From contig NZ_JAPNLJ010000003.1 of assembly GCF_026627445.1 (NCBI RefSeq), positions 62,001 through 126,000 on the forward strand: a DNA stretch of 64,000 bases, in the 5' to 3' direction. Positions 34,872 through 45,525 of this stretch are shown here, one piece after another. The DNA is from Streptomyces sp. H27-H1 (GTDB taxonomy: Bacteria > Actinomycetota > Actinomycetes > Streptomycetales > Streptomycetaceae). Each line of letters opens with the position of its first letter. Position 1 is the first letter of the stretch. The notes under the pieces are model-generated. The model was not told the DNA's origin and ran no database searches. It saw only the letters and a list, made by a program, of their open reading frames with translations. The position numbers were made by a program, and so were the translations under genes.

Positions 34872-37800
34872 TCAATACACGTCGCGGCCGTAGCGCTTGT
34901 CGGCGGAGAGCTGCTTCAGGTAGGCGGCGGCCGCGTCCTCGTCGAGGCCGCCGTGCGCCATCGCTATGTCGCGCAGTGCCCGGTCCACGTCCTTGGCCAT
35001 CCGGCTCGCGTCCCCGCACACGTAGAAGTGGGCACCGTCCTGGAGCCAGGACCACAGCTGGGCGCCGTGCTCGCGCATGCGGTCCTGTACGTAGACCTTG
35101 GTGCGCTGGTCGCGGGAGAAGGCCAGGTCGAGGCGGTCGAGCGTGCCGTGACGGTGGAGTTCCTCCAGTTCGGCCCGGTAGTAGAAGTCGGTGGCCTGGC
35201 GCTGTTCGCCGAAGAACAGCCAGTTGCGGCCCCGGTGGCCCAGCGCCCGGCGGTGTTCCAGGAAGCCCAGGAACGGGGCCACGCCGGTACCCGGACCGAC
35301 CATGACGGCCGGGGTGTCCGCGCCGGCGGGCGGGCGGAAGTGCGCCGAACGGTGGACGTACAGCGGCACGGGGGTGCCCGGTTCGGCGTCCGCGAGGAAG
35401 GTGGAGGCCACGCCCTTGCGCAGGTGGCCGCGCGGGCCCTCGTAGCGCAGGACGGACACGGTCAGGCTGACCGCGCGAGGGTCGACGAGGGGGCTGGAGG
35501 CGATCGAGTACAGGCGGGGCTGGAGCCTCTTCAGCCGGTCGGCCCACTCCTGGGCGCTGAGCCGGACCGGGAACTCGGCGAGGAGGTCTACGGGTTGGCG
35601 CCCCCAGGCCCACCGGGCGAGGCCGTCCTTGTTGTCGGGGCGCGTCAGCTGCTTGAGCATGCGGTCGCCGGTGCGTTCGGTGGCGAAGCGCAGCAGGTCG
35701 GAGGTGATGCGGGTGATGTCCAGGTGCCGGTGCAGGGCCTCGGCGAACGGCATGGGTGCGAGGCCGGAGACGAGGACTTCCGCGTCCGGGGAGAGCCCGG
35801 TGGTGGCCAGCCATTGCGCCACCAGGTCGGGGCAGTTGACGGGCCGGACGCCGAGCGCGTCGCCCGGTTCGTACGTGGGGCCGTCCGTGCCCAGGTCGAA
35901 GGTGAACCGGCGGACCTCCTTGGTGGCGCCGGGCAGGCTGAGCAGCCGGTTGCCGGACAGGTGGGCGGTGTACGGGGCCCCCTTGCTCGGCGTGAGAACG
36001 GGTGCGGGCGTCTCGGCGGCCTCCGGTTGCGGGGCGGCGGTCAGGGCGTCGCGCACCTGTTCCACCCACCGGGCAGCGGGTTCCTCGTAGTCGGGCTCGC
36101 AGTCCAGCCGCGGAAGGAGGCGTACGGCTCCGAGTGCGTCGAGGCGCTGGTCGAGCCGGCGGCCGTGGTTGCAGAAGGAGTCGTACGTCGAGTCGCCGAG
36201 CGCGAGAACCGCGTACCGGACGTCCTCGAAGGGGGTCGCGGCGGTATCGCGGAGCGACTCCCAGAAGCTGGAGCCGTTGTCCGGGGCGTCGCCGTCGCCG
36301 AAGGTGCTGGTGATCACCAGCAGGTCCGTGCCGGGCGTCAGGGACGAGGGGGTGAGGTCGGCCATGCTGTGCACGCTCGCCGAGTGGCCCGTTTCGGCGA
36401 ACTGCTCCCCGATGGTGCGGGCGAGCTCCTCGGCGTTCCCGGTCTGGGAGGCCCACAGGACCACGATCCGGCGGGTCCTGGCATCCGGCGCCGAGGGCTT
36501 CGGGGCCGCTGCGGTCGGTGCTGCTGCCGTGCGGGAGTACGTACCGGCGAGCATGCCGTCGATCCAGAGGGCGTGGTCCGCCTCGAACGGGGCGTCCGGA
36601 GGGAGCGTCGGGACACCGGTGCCGGGCGGAGCGCAGGCGAGTCCGCCGAGGAAGCCTGCGAGGTACCGGCGCTCGTGGTCCGCGAGGACGGGCGGGGTGA
36701 GGTCGCCGAGGCCGAACAGAGCGGCCAGGGCGGGGACGGGGCCGTCCACCGACGAGGTCACGGACTCGACCGGCGTGGCAGAGGAGCGACCCGGCCGGGC
36801 ATGCGGAGCGGTGGCCGTTGCGCTGGGGTTGTGGAGCGCGGCGCGTCCGGCGTCGGGGCGGGCGGCGGCCAGCGGGGCGCGCGTCCTGGTCAGTGTGACC
36901 GCGCAGACCTTGAACTCGGGCTGGAAGGAGACCGGGTCGACGGCGTCGTTGGTGACGGCGTTGACGCTGAGGTATTCGCCGAACAGGTCGTTCCAGTGGA
37001 ACGGGGCGAAACAGTTCCCGGGCCGGACCCGGTCGGTGAGCACGGCCGGCAGTACGGCCCGGCCGCGCCGTGAGGCCACCTCCACGCCGTCGCCCTCCGC
37101 GATGCCGAGGGCGGCCGCGTCCTGGGGATGGATCTCCACGAACGGGCCGGGGTTCAGCTTGTTGAGCTTGGCGACCTTGCCCGTCTTGGTCAGGGTGTGC
37201 CACTGGTGCTGCAGGCGCCCGGTGTTCAGGAGGAACGGGTAGTCGTCATCGGGGAGTTCGGCGGCCGGAAGGTGCGGGCGGGCGAAGAAGACGGCTCGCC
37301 CCGTGGCCGTCGGGAACACCAGGCGGGGGCGGCTGCCGTCCGGGCGCTCGGCCAGGGTCTGGCTGACGCCGTCGTTGAGGTAGCGGATGGGGTTGCGGCC
37401 CGGCCCGGCCGGGGCGGCCGGCCACTGCACCGGGCCGGTGCGCAGCCGCTCGTAGGTGACTCCGCGCAGGTCCCAGCCGGTCTGCGGGTTCCAGGCCTGG
37501 CGCAGCTCCTCGAAGACCTCCTCGGCGCACGTGTACGTGAACGCGTCGGCGAATCCCATCGCGCAGGCGACCCGGGCGATCAACTGCCAGTCGGGCAGGG
37601 CCTGACCGGGCGGGTCGGCGGCTCCGGGGACCAGGGCGAGGCTGCGCTCCGAGTTGATCATCACCCCGTCCGCCTCGGCCCAGAGGGTGGCGGGCAGGGT
37701 GATGTCGGCGTAGGCGTTGGTCTCGGTCTCCTCGAACACGTCCTGGGTGATGACCAGTTCGGCCGTCTCCAGCGCCTTGATCACCGTGCTGCGGTTGGCG

Positions 37801-39062
37801 ACGGAGGCGACCGGGTTGGTGCAGATGATCCAGCACGCCTTGATCTCACCGGCCGCGATCTTCTCGAACATCTCCACGGTGCCGCGCCCGACATCGGTGC
37901 GCAGGGTCCCTTCGGGGACTCCCCAGAGCTCCTCGGTGAACCGCCGGTCCCGCTCGACCAGGACCGAGCGCTGACCGGGCAGGCCCGGACCCATGTAGCC
38001 CATCTCCCGGCCGCCCATCGCGTTGGGCTGGCCGGTGAGGGAGAAGGGGCCGCTCCCGGGGCGGCAGATCGCGCCGGTGGCCAGGTGCAGGTTGACCAGG
38101 GCGTTGGTGTTCCAGGTGCCGTGGGTGGACTGGTTGAGGCCCATGGTCCAGCAGCTCATCCACTCGCCCGCCTCACCGATCCAGCGTGCGGCGAGACGGA
38201 TGTCCGCCTCCGGTATGCCGGTGATCTCGGCGACCTTCGCGGGCGGGTAGTCCGCGAGGAAGGCGGGCATGTCCTCCCAGCCCACGGTGTGCTCGGCGAT
38301 GAACCCGGGGTCGGTCCAGCCGCCCTCGACCAGCAGGTGCAGCAGGCCGTTGAGGAGGGCGAGATCGGTGCCGGGCCGGATCTGGAGGAAGAGGTCGGCC
38401 TTGTCGGCGGTGGCATTGCGGCGGGGGTCGACCACGATGAGCTTGGCGCCCGCCGCCTTGACCCGGTCCATCATCCGCAGGAAGAGGATGGGGTGGCAGT
38501 CGGCCATGTTGGCGCCGATGACGAAGAAGGTGTCCGCGCGCTCGAAGTCCTCGTACGAGCCGGGAGGGCCGTCGGCGCCGAGCGAGAGCTTGTATCCGCT
38601 GCCGGCGCTCGCCATGCAAAGCCGGGAGTTGGACTCGATCTGGTTCGTGCGCAGGAAGCCTTTGGCCAGTTTGTTGGCCAGGTACTGGGCCTCCAGGGAC
38701 ATCTGTCCGGAGACGTAGAGGGCCAGCGCGTCGGGGCCGTGCGCGTCGAGGATCTCCCGGAGGCGGCGGGCCGCCTCGACGACGGCCGCGTCCACGTCTA
38801 CGGGAGCGGCCTCGAAGCCCCGTTCCGCACGGATCAGCGCGGTCTCCAGCCTGCCGGGCGCGGCCAGCATGTCGGCGTGGGTGGCGCCCTTGGTGCACAG
38901 CCGCCCGGCGTTCGCCGGGTGCTCCTTGTCGCCGGACACCTTGGCCACCGTACGGCGGCCGCCGGGGGGCCGGGCGATGTCCAGCACGACCCCGCAGCCG
39001 ACCCCGCAGTAGGAGCAGACCGACCGCACCCGCCGCCCGCCCGTGTCTTGCGTCTCGGTCAC
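34872..39062 (-). CDS. Fused assimilatory nitrate reductase and CysJ-type flavoprotein
   Basis: 1396 residues from GTG 39062 (GAGGGGG six bases upstream). N-terminal molybdopterin oxidoreductase: 4Fe-4S ligands Cys16, Cys19, Cys23 and Cys56, then MGD-binding domains ([33 protein letters not shown]) to about 740. A linker with a short helical BFD-like part leads to a flavodoxin domain ([14 protein letters not shown], about 862-1000), an FAD domain (RLYSIASSP) and an NAD(P) domain ([12 protein letters not shown]), ending in KRYGRDVY like CysJ. Electrons thus pass NADPH-FAD-FMN-FeS-Mo to nitrate inside one cytoplasmic chain. This fusion is known in actinomycetes. A candidate GlnR site lies upstream. 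Confidence 0.9.
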   Translation of the reverse strand: MTETQDTGGRRVRSVCSYCGVGCGVVLDIARPPGGRRTVAKVSGDKEHPANAGRLCTKGATHADMLAAPGRLETALIRAERGFEAAPVDVDAAVVEAARRLREILDAHGPDALALYVSGQMSLEAQYLANKLAKGFLRTNQIESNSRLCMASAGSGYKLSLGADGPPGSYEDFERADTFFVIGANMADCHPILFLRMMDRVKAAGAKLIVVDPRRNATADKADLFLQIRPGTDLALLNGLLHLLVEGGWTDPGFIAEHTVGWEDMPAFLADYPPAKVAEITGIPEADIRLAARWIGEAGEWMSCWTMGLNQSTHGTWNTNALVNLHLATGAICRPGSGPFSLTGQPNAMGGREMGYMGPGLPGQRSVLVERDRRFTEELWGVPEGTLRTDVGRGTVEMFEKIAAGEIKACWIICTNPVASVANRSTVIKALETAELVITQDVFEETETNAYADITLPATLWAEADGVMINSERSLALVPGAADPPGQALPDWQLIARVACAMGFADAFTYTCAEEVFEELRQAWNPQTGWDLRGVTYERLRTGPVQWPAAPAGPGRNPIRYLNDGVSQTLAERPDGSRPRLVFPTATGRAVFFARPHLPAAELPDDDYPFLLNTGRLQHQWHTLTKTGKVAKLNKLNPGPFVEIHPQDAAALGIAEGDGVEVASRRGRAVLPAVLTDRVRPGNCFAPFHWNDLFGEYLSVNAVTNDAVDPVSFQPEFKVCAVTLTRTRAPLAAARPDAGRAALHNPSATATAPHARPGRSSATPVESVTSSVDGPVPALAALFGLGDLTPPVLADHERRYLAGFLGGLACAPPGTGVPTLPPDAPFEADHALWIDGMLAGTYSRTAAAPTAAAPKPSAPDARTRRIVVLWASQTGNAEELARTIGEQFAETGHSASVHSMADLTPSSLTPGTDLLVITSTFGDGDAPDNGSSFWESLRDTAATPFEDVRYAVLALGDSTYDSFCNHGRRLDQRLDALGAVRLLPRLDCEPDYEEPAARWVEQVRDALTAAPQPEAAETPAPVLTPSKGAPYTAHLSGNRLLSLPGATKEVRRFTFDLGTDGPTYEPGDALGVRPVNCPDLVAQWLATTGLSPDAEVLVSGLAPMPFAEALHRHLDITRITSDLLRFATERTGDRMLKQLTRPDNKDGLARWAWGRQPVDLLAEFPVRLSAQEWADRLKRLQPRLYSIASSPLVDPRAVSLTVSVLRYEGPRGHLRKGVASTFLADAEPGTPVPLYVHRSAHFRPPAGADTPAVMVGPGTGVAPFLGFLEHRRALGHRGRNWLFFGEQRQATDFYYRAELEELHRHGTLDRLDLAFSRDQRTKVYVQDRMREHGAQLWSWLQDGAHFYVCGDASRMAKDVDRALRDIAMAHGGLDEDAAAAYLKQLSADKRYGRDVY

Positions 39063-39161
39063 AGGAGCCCCCTCGCGAACACCGTCCGGGCGGCCCGGAG
39101 CTTCGGGCGCCGTGGCGGCGTGCAGGTCCGTGTGCCGCTGCCCCCAACCTAGAAAGTCCGT

Positions 39162-39177
39162 GTTGCGTACAGGTGAC
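39162..39177 (-). promoter_or_regulatory. Candidate GlnR box before the nitrate reductase
   Basis: On the minus strand GTCAC-6-GCAAC fits the gTnAC-n6-GaAAc half pattern of GlnR with one base off. It lies 100 bases upstream of the start. The second pair usually seen is not evident. Confidence 0.4.
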
Positions 39178-39196
39178 GGGAGGGTCGGCCCAGGGG

Positions 39197-39493
<297 letters not shown>

Positions 39494-39601
39494 TCAGCCA
39501 GGACCGGCGGCCCATGAGCCGGATGCCGCCCCGGCGATGAGTTTGCCGGCGCCCACAGGTCTACCTTTGGACCGGGGCAGCCAATTCATCGGGAGTACGC
39601 C

Positions 39602-40246
39602 ATGGGCCTCATCCACATCGAACTGTTCGCCACCCTCGACCTCGTCGGGCAGGCGCCCGGCGGCCCCGACGAGGACCCGGTGGGGTTCCCGTTCGGCGGC
39701 TGGCAGGCGCCCCTGCTGGACGAGGTGTCCGGGGCGCAGGTGGACGCCGCGTACGAGGGTACGGACGCACTCCTGCTCGGCCGGCGGACGTATGACATCT
39801 TCGCCGCCTACTGGCCGCACCAGAAGGGCGGTGAGGACGGCGGGATCGCCACGCTCTTCAACAGCGTCCCGAAGTACGTGGCCTCCCGCGGCAGGCCCGA
39901 CCTCTCGTGGGCGGGCTCCTCGCAGCTCGGCCCGGATCTGGCCGGGGCGGTGCGCGAGATCCGGGACCGGCACGAGCACATCAAGGTCGTCGGGAGCCTG
40001 AACCTGGTGCAGGCCCTCCTGCGCGAGAAGCTCTTCGACCGTCTCGACCTCTGGCTGCACCCGATCGTGCTCGGCGTCGGGAAGAAGGTCTTCGACGGCG
40101 GCGAGGTGCCCACCAACGTCACCCTCCTCGAACCGCCGGCAGCCGGACCGAAGGGCACCGTGTACCTGCGCTACGGGCTCGCCGACGGCACGCCCGGGAC
40201 GGGCGACATGAGCGCACCCGATCGTGGCGTCGGGCACGGCGGCTGA
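39602..40246 (+). CDS. RibD C-terminal / dihydrofolate-reductase-like protein
   Basis: 214 residues; ATG behind GGGAG. Features: HIELFATLDLVG start, LLLGRRTYDIF, VVGSLNLVQALLREKLFDRL and LWLHPIVLGVGKKVF, the hallmarks of the RibD_C family. An NAD(P)H-dependent reductase of unknown small substrate; such stand-alone copies are common in Streptomyces. Monocistronic by spacing. Confidence 0.85.
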   Translation: MGLIHIELFATLDLVGQAPGGPDEDPVGFPFGGWQAPLLDEVSGAQVDAAYEGTDALLLGRRTYDIFAAYWPHQKGGEDGGIATLFNSVPKYVASRGRPDLSWAGSSQLGPDLAGAVREIRDRHEHIKVVGSLNLVQALLREKLFDRLDLWLHPIVLGVGKKVFDGGEVPTNVTLLEPPAAGPKGTVYLRYGLADGTPGTGDMSAPDRGVGHGG

Positions 40247-40597
40247 GAGCGGCGAGCGGAGCGGATCAGAAGTGTGCGGCGATCCCGTAGCCGGGCCATG
40301 TCGTGGCGGTCCCGGTCGGCTGGCTCGTAGCCCTGGTGGAAATGGACCCGTTGTTCCGCGGAGAGATAGGGAACGGCACTGCGCCGGATCGTACCGGTGA
40401 CGAAGCAGGCTGCCGGACAGCTGTACGGCCGCCCTGGCTCCGGCGAAGCCTGGGTTGCACTTCCGTCGGGCGCGAAGACCAGGTGGTTCTTGCGGGCCCG
40501 GGCGATGAGCATGCCGTCGGTTCCACGCGCACGGCGGTGTTGTAGCCGAGGCCGCCGTCCTCGTGCCCGCTCGTAGAGGGAGTCCGGGAGTCCGGCC
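40247..40597. other. Stretch without a supported gene
   Basis: The minus strand carries an open frame (about 40270-40512, ALSAEQRVHFHQGYEP region) that might be a decayed gene: a plausible upstream part (DGGLGYNTAVRVEPTAC) continues in another frame. I recognise no family, start or hairpin. Confidence 0.3.
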
Positions 40598-41335
40598 TCA
40601 GGCCGGCTTGCGCCACACGGAGACGTGCTTCGTGGAGTCCTGGGTGAACGGCGCCCCGTCCCAGTCCGCGACCCGGCGCTCCAGCTCGAGCCCGGCGATC
40701 CGTGCCATCAGATCGAGCTCGGCCGGCCAGGCGTAGCGGTGCCGGGAGTTGTCGCGGCGGTAGCCGTCGTCGCCGTCGCGGGTGAAGTGGTGCGAGACGA
40801 GGATCTGCTCGACCAGGTCGAAGGTGTCGAAGCCGAGGTGCTGGTCCGAGACGTCGAACGGCACCGCCACCTGGCCGGGCGGCAGGAACCGCAGCGGAGG
40901 TACGCCCAGTTCGATGACGAACCGGCCGCCGGGCACCAGGTGGCGTGCGGCATTGCGGAAGCACTCTACCTGCTCGTCCTGCGTGAGCAGGTTCGAGATG
41001 GTGTTGTAGACGAGATAGACCAGGGTGAACCCGCCGGGGACGGTGGTGGTGGCCATGTCCCCGAGGGTCACCGGCAGGGTGCTCTCGTCGGTCTTGCGCC
41101 GGAGCACCGCCGCCATGTGCTCCGACAGCTCGATGCCCGCCACCGGAACACCGCGCTCCCGGAGCGGGACACCCACGCGTCCGGTCCCGATGGCGAACTC
41201 CAGCGCCCGGCCGTCACCGGCGAGCTCGGAGAGGAAGTCGAGAGTCGGTCCGAGCGCGGCGGCCGAGGAGTTCCCCGCCTCCTCGGCGTCGTAGCGGTCG
41301 GCGGTCGCGCGGGTCCACAGCTCACTGGTCGTCAC
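40598..41335 (-). CDS. Class I SAM-dependent methyltransferase
   Basis: 245 residues. Motif I is ALEFAIGTGRVGVPL, followed by the acidic end of strand 2 (VAGIELSEHM) and the GGRFVIELGVPP post-motif. The substrate is unknown; small-molecule methylation is likely. GTG start. No partner gene by position. Confidence 0.82.
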   Translation of the reverse strand: MTTSELWTRATADRYDAEEAGNSSAAALGPTLDFLSELAGDGRALEFAIGTGRVGVPLRERGVPVAGIELSEHMAAVLRRKTDESTLPVTLGDMATTTVPGGFTLVYLVYNTISNLLTQDEQVECFRNAARHLVPGGRFVIELGVPPLRFLPPGQVAVPFDVSDQHLGFDTFDLVEQILVSHHFTRDGDDGYRRDNSRHRYAWPAELDLMARIAGLELERRVADWDGAPFTQDSTKHVSVWRKPA

Positions 41336-41419
41336 GGGCGACCACTCTGCCGAGTGCCGAGGGCTGCTGTCGAGGCATTTGCCTTCCGCAGGCGCGGAGC
41401 GCGACAGAGGCCGGCCTCG

Positions 41420-42898
41420 TCACTGCTCCTGTGGCGGTTTGCCCTCCGCCGCGGACACCTCGACGAACTCCACCTGGCCCTTTGCGTTGAGGCGCAGGAT
41501 CGGGACGGCCTTGTTGCGCGGATTGCCGTTGTTCTGGAAGGAGATGAACCCGCTGGCCCCGGCCACCTGCTGGGTGCCGTCCATCTGGTGGAACATCCGG
41601 GCCACCGCGTCGCCGACGACCTGGCCCTGCCAGTGGGCGGCCATCTGGATCCCGTGGGCCGCGGCGAGCACCGCGTCGTGGCCCATCAGGGCCCCGCCGT
41701 CCTCACGGGGGTCGTGCGGGAACCACTGGTCCAGCAGCCCGCCCGGCTGGAAGTTCCTCGCGGAGGGCGCGGACACCGCCTGCGGCGCCGAGCGGTACAT
41801 GTCGGGGTGGGCGAGGCCGGTGTAGAGCACCTCGATGCCCGTTCCGGCAGCGCGGGCGAGCTCCTCGGGGCTCAGGTTGGTCGTGTCGTCCCCGGTGAAC
41901 ACGGTGAACCGCTGGTCGGTGCAGCTGCGGTTGGCGAGCGCGTCGAGGAAGTGCGTGAGGTGCAGGCCGCGGCCCGCGAAGTACACGAGTTGAGGATGTT
42001 GCTGACACAACTGGCCCGACATGTAGTGCAGTTCGTTCTGCCAGGCGCTGCCGACGGAGGAGTCGTAGGTCATGCGCTCGGCGACGAGTTTGTGCTTGTC
42101 GCCGTCCTGGAAGGCCTTGGTGAAGGCGGTGCCGAGGGTGGCGGAGTAGAGGTCCCCCTGCGCCACGTCCTGGATGACGACGGCGGTGGCGACGCCGCGC
42201 CGCTTGAGGTAGGCGGCGCCCGCGTACGCCTCGTCCTCGTTGGTGGGGGCGATCCGCACGAAGCCGTTGATGTCCTGAATGTTGGTGGCGGTCAGCGTGG
42301 CGCCGACCATGGCTATGCCGTGTTCGGACAGGCGCTTTATGGCCGCGAGGTTCTCGTTGTTGCTGGGACCGAGGCCGGCGACCGCGACGAGCCGGTCCGG
42401 GGAGTCCTTGCGGGCGATGAGTTCGTCGACGGTGTGCTTCCACTGCGTGGACTCGCTGCCCGGATTGGCTATCAGCAGGCGGATCTTGGGGGAGGCGGAG
42501 AGGTCGCCCTGGTTGTGCCGGTACTGGGCGAGGTAGGCGCCCTGCAGTTCGTGCCGGACGCCCTCGGCGGAGTTGCTGTCGCCGGCGGTGGTGGTGAAGG
42601 AGGTGAAGTAGGCGACGCTGACGTACGGTTCCTTGTCCGCGTTGGCGAGGACCCGGCGGTTCTCCACCTCGATCTTCCTGCTGACGGCGTCGAGGTGCGG
42701 TGCGAAGACGTAGGAGCCGTCGCTCACTCCGACGCACTCGTCGTCAGGGCCCTGCTCGACGACCCCGTCGGCGCACCTGGCCTGGCGGTCCTGGAGCCAG
42801 CCCACACCCAGCCAGAGCGCCGCGACCAGGGCGACGGCCGCCGCGACGGCGAGCGCGACGCGGCGTACGACGTGCAGCGGCCATTCGATTCTGGGCAT
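41420..42898 (-). CDS. Membrane-anchored type 1 periplasmic-binding-like protein
   Basis: 492 residues. One N-terminal helix (VALAVAAAVALVAALWLGVGW) without lipobox, then a ligand-binding fold like Leu/Ile/Val receptors (VAVAGLGPSNNENLAAIKRL, VIQDVAQGDLYSA, FTVFTGDDTTNLSPEELARA). There is no permease or ABC cassette nearby. It starts 4 bases after the ATPase gene ends, so the two form an operon and the outside domain may sense a ligand for the ATPase. Confidence 0.75.
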   Translation of the reverse strand: MPRIEWPLHVVRRVALAVAAAVALVAALWLGVGWLQDRQARCADGVVEQGPDDECVGVSDGSYVFAPHLDAVSRKIEVENRRVLANADKEPYVSVAYFTSFTTTAGDSNSAEGVRHELQGAYLAQYRHNQGDLSASPKIRLLIANPGSESTQWKHTVDELIARKDSPDRLVAVAGLGPSNNENLAAIKRLSEHGIAMVGATLTATNIQDINGFVRIAPTNEDEAYAGAAYLKRRGVATAVVIQDVAQGDLYSATLGTAFTKAFQDGDKHKLVAERMTYDSSVGSAWQNELHYMSGQLCQQHPQLVYFAGRGLHLTHFLDALANRSCTDQRFTVFTGDDTTNLSPEELARAAGTGIEVLYTGLAHPDMYRSAPQAVSAPSARNFQPGGLLDQWFPHDPREDGGALMGHDAVLAAAHGIQMAAHWQGQVVGDAVARMFHQMDGTQQVAGASGFISFQNNGNPRNKAVPILRLNAKGQVEFVEVSAAEGKPPQEQ

Positions 42899-42902
42899 GT
42901 GC

Positions 42903-44897
42903 TCAGCTCTCCCAGCCGGCGGTCTGGGGATCGCGCCAGTGACGGTACCGCTCCGCCTCGTTGAACAGGGCCACGATGTCGTTCCTCCGCAGTTGGGACA
43001 GATGGGTGTAGCCGTCGGCGATGATGTCGCCCAGCCGCATGGCGGGGTCGGCGAGCGGGTCGCTCCACACCCAGCGGGTGGTCACCAGCGTGTGGATCAC
43101 GGACTCGGTGTCCATCACTCGCCCGGGCCGGCGCGGGACGAGCCCGGCGAGGAGCTCCAGCGGTCCGCTGTCGGCGGGGAGGCGGTTGGGAGCGGCGGTG
43201 ATCGAGTCGAACTCGGAGATCCACTGCCCTGGCGGTACGGCGGTGAAGCGCCGGGTCAGGTGAGCGGTGACCTCCTCCGTCCGGCCGAGGGCGAGCTGGT
43301 GGTACATCTCCTGCACCGGCTTGCCCTCGCCGCGGTAGTACTCAGCGAGGAGCTCGTGCGCGGCGTCCCACCCTTCGGGGTGTGCGGCCAGCCGCCACAG
43401 GAGGAGCCGACGCAGCCAGGGGTGGAGTATGGGGACGACGGCGACGGGACCGTTCAGCAGCCAGCGGTCGCGGATGTCGCCGAACAAGAAATCGTCGGGG
43501 CTGAGCAGCCGGGTGGCGACGGAGAAGTCCCGGGCGGCGGCGCATTCGGCGAGGGCCGCGCGCTGGGCGCCGTCGAAGTCGCGCAGGAGATGGCCGAGGG
43601 CGGTGTCGGCGAGGGTGGCGGAGTCCTCCCCGGTGCGCAGCGGCCGGTCGGGCAGGGTCCTCAGCCAATGGTCCTGCTGGGGGCCCGAGCCCGGGAGCGG
43701 ACCGGCCTGGCGCAGTACGTCGAGCACCTGGTGGACGGCGCGGGGCAGCCCGCCGGTGAGCCGGTGCACGAAGGGGGTGAGGCGGGTCAGGGGCGCCAGG
43801 TCGCTGTTCCCGCCCAGCTGGAGCTCTATCCGGATGCGGACCTCGTCCAGGTTGAGGTCGCGCAGGCGTAACGGGTACCACCAGGTGTCCTCGCTGTCGC
43901 GCGTGGGCCGGTGGGCGTTCCAGTCGGCCAGGGAGGCCCGGTCGGGACCGCGCAGCTGCCAGGGCCAGGAATCCCCGGTGGCGGAGCCCCAGCGGGGCAG
44001 CCAGCGGTTCGAACTGGCGACGACGGTCAGCGGATCACTGGCGTGGCCGGCCACGACCGTCTCGTCGTGCCGGGAGCGCAGCAGCAGGTCGAGGAAGTGA
44101 CGGCCGTAGTCCGTATGGCAGTTGTCCAGGAGCAGCAGATAGGAGCGGGGCATGAAGTTGCGGGTGGTGTTGCGCCTGAGGTCCTCGAGGAAGGCCGAGA
44201 AGAGGACGAGGTCGAGCCGCTCCTGCTCGTCGCCCTCGTGGCGCCAGAGGTTGAGCTCCACCAGGGCTTCCATCGGGTCCGCGCTGCGGATCATGGGGTG
44301 GCGTCCGTACCAGTGCGCCCCGGCCGTGAGCCGGTTGCCCAGCCTGCCGCCGAGCAGGCCGGGCACGGTGCGGCGGCTGCGCCGCAGCGCGTCCTGGAAG
44401 AGGGTGAGCGCGGCGGTGGAGGCGCCTTCGGGCATGCCGACCGCGCCCATGCCCACTTCGAAGAAGGCGGCCAGGTAGTCGCCGTACCGGGCCTCGTTCT
44501 CCTCCTGGAACCGGTCGAGTTGCTGTTGCACCGCGCGCCGCCCCTCCATGAGGCTGCGCATGCGCAGCTCCTGGTCCGAGGCGAGCAGGCCGAGGCTGAG
44601 CAGCGGGAAACGGGAGCGGCCGTAGCGGGGCAGCTTGCGTTCGAGCTGGCGGGCCAGGAGTCCGAGGGCGTAACGCGGCAGCAGGGACTGGGCCCCGCCG
44701 AAGTTGACGAAGGCGAAGGGGTAGTCGGGCCCGAAGCGTTCCATGAGCGCGCTGTGCGCCTCGCTGGCTCCGCTGCCGGCCGGGCCGAGGAGCATGGTCA
44801 GGGGCCTTTCGGCCGCCGGCTCCTCCTTCAGGCACGAGTCGACCAGCGACACGATGCCGCTGCGGCCCCGCAGGCCCATGCCCGTACCCGACTCCAT
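42903..44897 (-). CDS. Large P-loop-like ATPase partner of the ligand-binding protein
   Basis: 664 residues from ATG 44897 (GGGGGG upstream; GTG 44900 also possible). The P-loop LLGPAGSGASE lacks the usual Lys; a Walker-B-like LLLLDNCHTD is present. An arm of helical repeats (about 330-660) follows, as in STAND-type NTPases. Leu343 is a TTA codon (43869-43871), predicting bldA control. No effector domain (TIR, nuclease, peptidase) can be seen. Function unknown; a regulatory or scaffold ATPase is plausible. Confidence 0.55.
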   Translation of the reverse strand: MESGTGMGLRGRSGIVSLVDSCLKEEPAAERPLTMLLGPAGSGASEAHSALMERFGPDYPFAFVNFGGAQSLLPRYALGLLARQLERKLPRYGRSRFPLLSLGLLASDQELRMRSLMEGRRAVQQQLDRFQEENEARYGDYLAAFFEVGMGAVGMPEGASTAALTLFQDALRRSRRTVPGLLGGRLGNRLTAGAHWYGRHPMIRSADPMEALVELNLWRHEGDEQERLDLVLFSAFLEDLRRNTTRNFMPRSYLLLLDNCHTDYGRHFLDLLLRSRHDETVVAGHASDPLTVVASSNRWLPRWGSATGDSWPWQLRGPDRASLADWNAHRPTRDSEDTWWYPLRLRDLNLDEVRIRIELQLGGNSDLAPLTRLTPFVHRLTGGLPRAVHQVLDVLRQAGPLPGSGPQQDHWLRTLPDRPLRTGEDSATLADTALGHLLRDFDGAQRAALAECAAARDFSVATRLLSPDDFLFGDIRDRWLLNGPVAVVPILHPWLRRLLLWRLAAHPEGWDAAHELLAEYYRGEGKPVQEMYHQLALGRTEEVTAHLTRRFTAVPPGQWISEFDSITAAPNRLPADSGPLELLAGLVPRRPGRVMDTESVIHTLVTTRWVWSDPLADPAMRLGDIIADGYTHLSQLRRNDIVALFNEAERYRHWRDPQTAGWES

Positions 44898-45185
44898 CAC
44901 GTGTGATCCCCCCCAGGACGACGCTTCGAGGAGTAGAGCCTGCCATCCGGAACCGGAGCGGGACAGGGGTTTCGGCTCCTTGATTCGTTTTCGGGTGGAC
45001 GGCCGGGTCACCGGGGCGCCCCTCGCCGCGGTGAACCAGCCCTACCGGCAACCCGCGGGGACGGCCCCGCGGCTGCCCCGCCGATAATCCGGTGCCCCGG
45101 CAGGACCGGCTCACTACACTCGCCTCACGCGCCGCAGCACATCACGGCGCGCTCGTCGTCGAGTTGAGGAAAGGGGAACCGGGCC

Positions 45186-45305
45186 ATGTGCCGTCACCGC
45201 ACCGCCGCCTTCGTTCCCCACGCGCGCTACGACGTGATCCCGGTGTCCCAGGGCGCGCGGTGCCGGCTGCGCGGCCGCCACCGTATGCCCGTGACGCACG
45301 CCTGA
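45186..45305 (+). CDS. Small ORF, possible leader peptide of the EF-G paralogue
   Basis: 39 residues ([20 protein letters not shown]...), Arg/His-rich, with a strong GAGGAAAGGGG site seven bases before. It ends 220 bases before the EF-G-like gene. Between them are hairpins (see 45376-45437). A translated leader fits attenuation control, as known for ribosome-protection genes, but could be a plain small protein. Confidence 0.4.
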   Translation: MCRHRTAAFVPHARYDVIPVSQGARCRLRGRHRMPVTHA

Positions 45306-45375
45306 CCTCCGAGCTCCGCCCGTCGTACCGCCTGCGCACGCCACCCGCCCGGCCCTGACAGACAGGGGACCGGCG

Positions 45376-45437
45376 CCGGCGGGCGTCCGCCGGAGTACGG
45401 CGCGGCCGCATCCGGACGGCTCCGCTCCGGGGCCGTC
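45376..45437 (+). promoter_or_regulatory. Hairpins in the leader of the EF-G paralogue
   Basis: Two stems: CCGGCGG/CCGCCGG (45376-45382 and 45387-45393, loop GCGT) and GACGGC/GCCGTC (45415-45420 and 45432-45437). They may form attenuator or anti-attenuator structures. Confidence 0.35.
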
Positions 45438-45525
45438 ACACGCCGGCCGTCAGGACCGAAGACCGAAGCCCTCCGCGTCAGGGAATCGCGCTGCCCTCCT
45501 CCTCACCATCGAAAGGCCCCGGGCC

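Noticed and set aside
34503..39152. Two long plus-strand open frames (856 and 674 residues)
   Set aside because: Shadows of the nitrate reductase fusion on the minus strand, without domains or ribosome sites.
42903..44897. Classical STAND or Avs-type phage defence ATPase
   Set aside because: No effector domain, P-loop lacks Lys and no defence genes are adjacent; kept only as an unknown sensing pair.
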